Positions 4,909-7,612 of a stretch of 7,612 nt of DNA are shown here, in pieces (within the stretch, counting starts at the first letter, position 1; the number at the start of each line of letters is the position of its first letter). Source of the DNA: Minisyncoccota bacterium (lineage in GTDB: Bacteria; Patescibacteriota; Microgenomatia; UBA1400; PJMF01). The stretch covers positions 1 through 7,612 of the forward strand of contig JAAZKO010000082.1 of NCBI GenBank assembly GCA_012799795.1. The letters run 5' to 3'. The position numbers were made by a program, and so were the translations under genes. Under the pieces are notes generated by a model. The model was not told the origin of the DNA, made no database searches, and was given only the letters and a program-made list of their open reading frames with translations.

Positions 4909-5076
4909 AAACAATAAAATCCACCCCCTTGTGCAGGAAACCAGCGTCTTTCCCCTGGAAAACCAGGTGGGCAAGGCGAAAATTTCTCCACAGAAAAACT
5001 TTACAACCTATTAGCCCTTAAAAAAACTGTTGAGGAAAAAATGCCTTAGTTTCCTGCAAAAGAAGGTGGAATTTTA
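4884..5076 (-). ncRNA. Candidate structured non-coding RNA (about 180 nt), family unknown
   Basis: This lies in the 334-bp stretch without a gene (4841-5174). Arms at 4921-4941 and 5049-5069 form a 21-nt inverted repeat, extended by six outer pairs to 4915/5076. Read as minus-strand RNA, 20 of 21 positions pair, two as G-U; read as plus-strand RNA those two become C-A mismatches. This points to the minus strand. Inside, AAGGC/GCCTT closes a stem continued by ACAG/CTGT and CTC/GAG, and a second hairpin CCTGG-TTTT-CCAGG with extra pairs follows, giving a three-way junction. A TAAAAT box (5071-5076) precedes the 5' arm and a terminator follows the 3' arm. The size and closed-ends layout recall 6S RNA. 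I see no RNase P, SRP RNA or tmRNA core motif. A small transposon remnant with terminal inverted repeats is the main alternative. Confidence 0.5.
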
Positions 5077-5156
5077 AGGTACAAATTCATTGTAAAAAGT
5101 TTTGAAATAAAAGAACAGCTGTTGCTAATAGTAAAAATTTGCTAAAATGGAGTATT

Positions 5157-5176
5157 AGCTTGTAAAAGCTTTTTTT
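5157..5176 (+). terminator. Terminator-like hairpin on the plus strand
   Basis: AGCTT (5157-5161) pairs with AAGCT (5166-5170) across a GUAA tetraloop, followed by six U (5171-5176) that reach into the galU stop codon. It points in the plus direction, although no plus-strand gene is recognised upstream. A competing stem, GCTAATA (5124-5130) with TATTAGC (5153-5159), overlaps it. It may stop plus-strand antisense transcription, or be chance in AT-rich DNA. Confidence 0.35.
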
Positions 5177-6092
5177 ATTTTTCTACCGTATCACTAAATT
5201 CTTTTAACCAATTGCCTATCTTCGGTCCATATTTTTCATGATCAATTACAAATCTCAAATGTGCCTTAAAATAGTTCTCTGGATCGCCGGTAGTCATCCA
5301 CTCTCCTTTAGATTTTTGCACCACGACTTTAGCTCCACTCTGATTAAGTTGGCCGATAGCATCAGCTGTCCATAACTCTCCATCTTTGCCAACATTTTGC
5401 GGTGACAAAAAGTCAAAAATTTTGGGAGTTAATAAATAACGACCATAAGAAGCCAAATGAGTCGGTGCCTTTGCCGGATCTGGTTTTTCAACAATGTCGG
5501 CTAAAATATTTTCCCGATCTTCCTGATATTGACCATTTTTTAATGAAACAGCTGCGTATTTAGCAATTTCTCCACCTGAGACTTCCTTAACCATAATAAT
5601 TGCATCTGCATCTGGAGAACGATGATAAGCCTCGGTTAAAGTTTTAGCATCACCGGGTTTACCAAAGATTACATCATCACTGTAAAATGCTAAAAAAGCT
5701 TCTTCTGTTTCGACAAAATTTTTTGCACTAGCAAAGGGTGAACCATTGCCATAAGGCAAACTGACATCTTGAGTAATCACTACAATTTTGGGAAAATTTA
5801 ATACTTCTTGAACTGGCACGTAACGACTGTCTTTGCCCTGACTAGCTAGTTGTTTACGAATGCGGTTTACATTGTTATTAAAATAGTCTTCATAAATCGG
5901 CTTACCCTCTGGAGTTGCTACCACAATAATTTCTTCGATTTCTGCTTCAACACACTCCTCAATCACAAACTGCATGATCGGACGATTGCCTAGTGGCAAC
6001 ATTGCTTTGGGCAAAGTCTTGGTAATTGGTAAATAGCGGCTGGCAAAACCAGCGTCAGCAATAATGGCTTTTCGAACTTTTTTTTCGGTCAT
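5175..6092 (-). CDS. GalU-like sugar-1-phosphate nucleotidyltransferase (UTP-glucose-1-phosphate uridylyltransferase type)
   Basis: This 305-aa enzyme probably makes a UDP-sugar (UDP-glucose type) from UTP and a sugar 1-phosphate, feeding envelope glycan synthesis. Length is normal for GalU. The N-terminal Rossmann-like nucleotidyltransferase fold shows RKAIIADAGFASRYLPITK (7-25), then LPKAMLPLGNRP (27-38), the acidic pair D139/D140 in YSDDV, VEKPDPAKAP (201-210) and GRYLLTPKIFDFL (217-229). GELWTADAI (238-246) matches GEIQLTDAI of GalU. The usual GxGTR loop is GFASR here, and the GLGHA motif is changed to YGNGS (114-118), so sugar or nucleotide specificity is uncertain. There is no SD. An extended -10 lies 10 nt before the ATG, so the mRNA should be nearly leaderless. 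It is divergent from the dockerin operon. Confidence 0.88.
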   Translation of the reverse strand: MTEKKVRKAIIADAGFASRYLPITKTLPKAMLPLGNRPIMQFVIEECVEAEIEEIIVVATPEGKPIYEDYFNNNVNRIRKQLASQGKDSRYVPVQEVLNFPKIVVITQDVSLPYGNGSPFASAKNFVETEEAFLAFYSDDVIFGKPGDAKTLTEAYHRSPDADAIIMVKEVSGGEIAKYAAVSLKNGQYQEDRENILADIVEKPDPAKAPTHLASYGRYLLTPKIFDFLSPQNVGKDGELWTADAIGQLNQSGAKVVVQKSKGEWMTTGDPENYFKAHLRFVIDHEKYGPKIGNWLKEFSDTVEK

Positions 6093-6102
6093 AACGCCAA
6101 CG

Positions 6103-6111
6103 AGTATAACA
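6103..6111 (-). promoter_or_regulatory. Extended -10 promoter of the galU-like gene
   Basis: TGTTATACT on the minus strand fits TGnTATAAT with one change. The hexamer ends 10 nt before the ATG at 6092, placing the start at about 6096-6098 and leaving a leader of only 4-6 nt. No -35 hexamer is evident. Confidence 0.6.
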
Positions 6112-6139
6112 TATTTACTAGTAAAAATCCCTACAGCGC

Positions 6140-6169
6140 TTGACCTTTCCCCTTCAAGTTTAGTATGCT
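6140..6169 (+). promoter_or_regulatory. Promoter of the dockerin operon (leaderless)
   Basis: TTGACC (6140-6145) and TATGCT (6164-6169) are separated by 18 bp, the best -35/-10 pair in the window. Standard spacing puts the transcription start at 6176, the A of the ATG. The transcript would then have no leader, which agrees with the lack of an SD. Confidence 0.65.
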
Positions 6170-6175
6170 AGATTG

Positions 6176-6586
6176 ATGGCTAAAAAAAACAATTCTTGTT
6201 CAAAATTTATTAAACAAATGGATTGGCCAATCATTATCTTTCTTTTGTTTCTAACAAGCTTTCTGGGAAGTCTTACTTCTCAACATTATTTTACTCAACA
6301 ACAGCAGTTGCGTTGGCAAAAAATAAAAGATTTACGCGCAGCCGAAATGGCACAAATTGGCAATTTAGAGATTAGTGAAGAAATCTTGGAAAAAGCTGAT
6401 CTTAACCAGGATCAAAAAGTTGATCACTTAGATGTAGCAGTGATGCAAGAAGCTTTTTTAAATATAGATAGCGATAGTTTAAAAGCTGACCTCAATCAAG
6501 ATGGTCGAGTTGACACTAAAGACTATGCTATTTTGGCACATATTATTAGCTCGCAAGAAATCGATAACACTAGAAACGAAGAATAA
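6176..6586 (+). CDS. Membrane-anchored dockerin type I protein
   Basis: This 136-aa protein has a short basic N-terminus, one membrane helix at about 18-36 (signal anchor, so the rest should face outside), a short helical linker (40-70) and a dockerin domain (75-125). The domain has two F-hand calcium loops, D75-N77-D79-D83-D86 and D105-N107-D109-D113-D116, in the DxNxDxxVDxxD pattern, each followed by a helix. Dockerins bind cohesin domains with high affinity; in cellulosomes they attach enzymes to scaffolds. This one carries no enzyme, only the membrane anchor. The ATG at 6176 is preferred to the in-frame TTG at 6173 because the promoter places transcription start at 6176. The stop TAA shares its last A with the next ATG (TAATG). 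Confidence 0.85.
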   Translation: MAKKNNSCSKFIKQMDWPIIIFLLFLTSFLGSLTSQHYFTQQQQLRWQKIKDLRAAEMAQIGNLEISEEILEKADLNQDQKVDHLDVAVMQEAFLNIDSDSLKADLNQDGRVDTKDYAILAHIISSQEIDNTRNEE

Positions 6587-7612
6587 TGGAAGATAATTAC
6601 TTACAAAAATCTAGAAAAAAGCCGTTTTGGTCTTATATTTTTTTCGTCTTAGGCGTCTTGCTACTGATTTTTATTTTAAGTGCCACGCTATTTAGCCTGA
6701 TCTTTTTCCAATCGGTCGATGAAAGTTTAGATATCCGTAAACAAGCACTGGTGATTAATAAACGAGTAGATTTTGATACCTACCCCTTTAGTCAAAGTTT
6801 CTTTAAAGTCCATGAACCCAGCCAAATTGAATTGCAAATTAACACTTACAACCATTTTATTGATGCTTTAGAGCTCAGATTGCAAATCAAAACTGATCTG
6901 GGATTATGGCAAGAATCGGATTTAAAGATTAATGAATCTAGAGATAAAGCATTAAAATTAGTCCAAGCAAACATTCAGCAAGTCAATTGTGACCCTCAAC
7001 ATGACTGTTATTTACTTGCTTTACTACTCATTAGCAATCAGGCTAGTGTACCTTTCACTAGCCGTAATGTTTCCACTTCTATCGCTAATTTGACATTCAT
7101 CCCTCAAAAAGAAGGAGCCATTGCTTTAGAACTGATTCAAACAAGCCAAGTAACTGAACATGCTACTAATCAAAATATTTTGCAAAATCTAAGCCCTGCT
7201 GAGTTTAATTATTATGTCAGTAATAATGGTATTGATTTTGCTCAGTGCCGATATGCTTATGCTGAATGGAGTGAGTGCAAAAATTTCTGGCAAACCCGTC
7301 AGTATCAAGTGGCACCTCTCAACTGTCACTGGTATCAAACAGAAACATTAGAAGCTGTCAGTCGTCAATGCAAGATTCGAGAAAATAATAAACTTACTCT
7401 AGCTGATCCTGAAGATTTTTTCCTGCATCACTTTGCCACTTGTCTCAGTGACAATAATCAGGGAGAAAATTTTTATTTAGTTTGGAATATTAAGCAATTT
7501 CCTGAGTTTGATTACTTGGATATTAGTCTTGACCATCGCTTTACAACTTTTTATCAAAAATCTAGCAAAACAGCAGAAATAATTGATGATTATGCCATTA
7601 TTGATTTGACTG
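6586..7612 (+). CDS. Membrane-anchored surface protein with possible cohesin-like region and TSP1-like motif (cut by window end)
   Basis: An open frame starts at the ATG overlapping the dockerin stop and stays open to the window end (342 codons seen). A basic N-terminus (KSRKKPF) precedes a membrane helix at about 15-41. Residues 50-200 are beta-rich with no clear family motif. Segments such as IELQINTYNHFIDALELRL (81-99) and SIANLTFIPQKEGAIALELI (165-184) resemble strands of the cohesin fold, a tentative reading. Residues 221-262 show C-x6-W-x2-C-x6-R-x8-C-x14-C (C221, W228, C231, R238, C247, C262), typical of thrombospondin type 1-like repeats in surface proteins. More cysteines (C135, C141, C286) suggest disulfides outside the cell. 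Co-translation with the dockerin gene suggests the two proteins work together. Confidence 0.75.
   Translation, partial: MEDNYLQKSRKKPFWSYIFFVLGVLLLIFILSATLFSLIFFQSVDESLDIRKQALVINKRVDFDTYPFSQSFFKVHEPSQIELQINTYNHFIDALELRLQIKTDLGLWQESDLKINESRDKALKLVQANIQQVNCDPQHDCYLLALLLISNQASVPFTSRNVSTSIANLTFIPQKEGAIALELIQTSQVTEHATNQNILQNLSPAEFNYYVSNNGIDFAQCRYAYAEWSECKNFWQTRQYQVAPLNCHWYQTETLEAVSRQCKIRENNKLTLADPEDFFLHHFATCLSDNNQGENFYLVWNIKQFPEFDYLDISLDHRFTTFYQKSSKTAEIIDDYAIIDLT

Noticed and set aside
4915..5076. Integron attC site, known riboswitch, RNase P RNA, SRP RNA or tmRNA
   Set aside because: The arms lack the GTTRRRY/RYYYAAC attC cores, no coding gene follows for a riboswitch to control, and the conserved cores of the other RNAs are not present.
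6173..6175. TTG as start of the dockerin gene
   Set aside because: It adds only one residue before an ATG, and the -10 spacing puts transcription start at 6176, downstream of the TTG.
1..7612. CRISPR array, insertion sequence, prophage or toxin-antitoxin locus
   Set aside because: No regularly spaced direct repeats, transposase, integrase or phage-like genes were seen, and no gene pair matches a toxin-antitoxin layout.

Overview
The window is AT-rich and gene-dense and looks bacterial, most likely a Candidate Phyla Radiation (Patescibacteria) genome. Pointers to this are the divergent GalU-type nucleotidyltransferase with an AGFASRYLP loop, a small bL33, surface proteins with dockerin, cohesin-like and thrombospondin-1-like modules, and the near absence of Shine-Dalgarno sequences. 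This placement rests on family resemblance and was not tested by a search. UGA acts as a stop (the glycosyltransferase ends in TGA), so the UGA-as-glycine code of Gracilibacteria is unlikely.

Layout, left to right. Positions 1-148 (minus): 5' end of a coiled-coil gene placed directly behind a strong intrinsic terminator. Position 231-301 (minus): tRNA-Trp(CCA) with its own promoter. 390-1271 (minus): unassigned 293-aa protein. 1429-3482 (plus): two translationally coupled genes, a GT-B/MurG-UgtP-like glycosyltransferase and an unknown His-rich protein, ending in a plus-strand terminator. 3487-4840 (minus): rpmG (bL33), a degenerate YfiH/PgeF (laccase-domain) gene, then a tRNA cluster read as Thr(GGU)-Tyr(GUA)-Thr(UGU). 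The YfiH start codon is only 10 nt beyond the last tRNA. 4841-5174: a 334-bp gap holding a long imperfect inverted repeat that reads best as a minus-strand structured RNA of about 180 nt with its own terminator. 5175-6092 (minus): GalU-like sugar nucleotidyltransferase. 6176-7612 (plus): a dockerin membrane protein overlapping a second membrane protein (cut by the window end) with a possible cohesin-like region and a TSP1-like motif.

How the genes may work together. The glycosyltransferase and the nucleotidyltransferase both fit cell-envelope glycan or glycolipid synthesis. The dockerin and possible cohesin-like proteins would form a membrane-anchored extracytoplasmic pair. rpmG and the four tRNA genes are translation functions. 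Regulatory signals recur: perfect or near-perfect extended -10 elements (TGnTATAAT type), and start codons so close to the predicted -10 that several mRNAs should be leaderless or almost so.

The strongest candidate for something undescribed is the structured RNA at about 4884-5076. The dockerin/cohesin-like/TSP1 operon and the leaderless divergent promoter pair come next.
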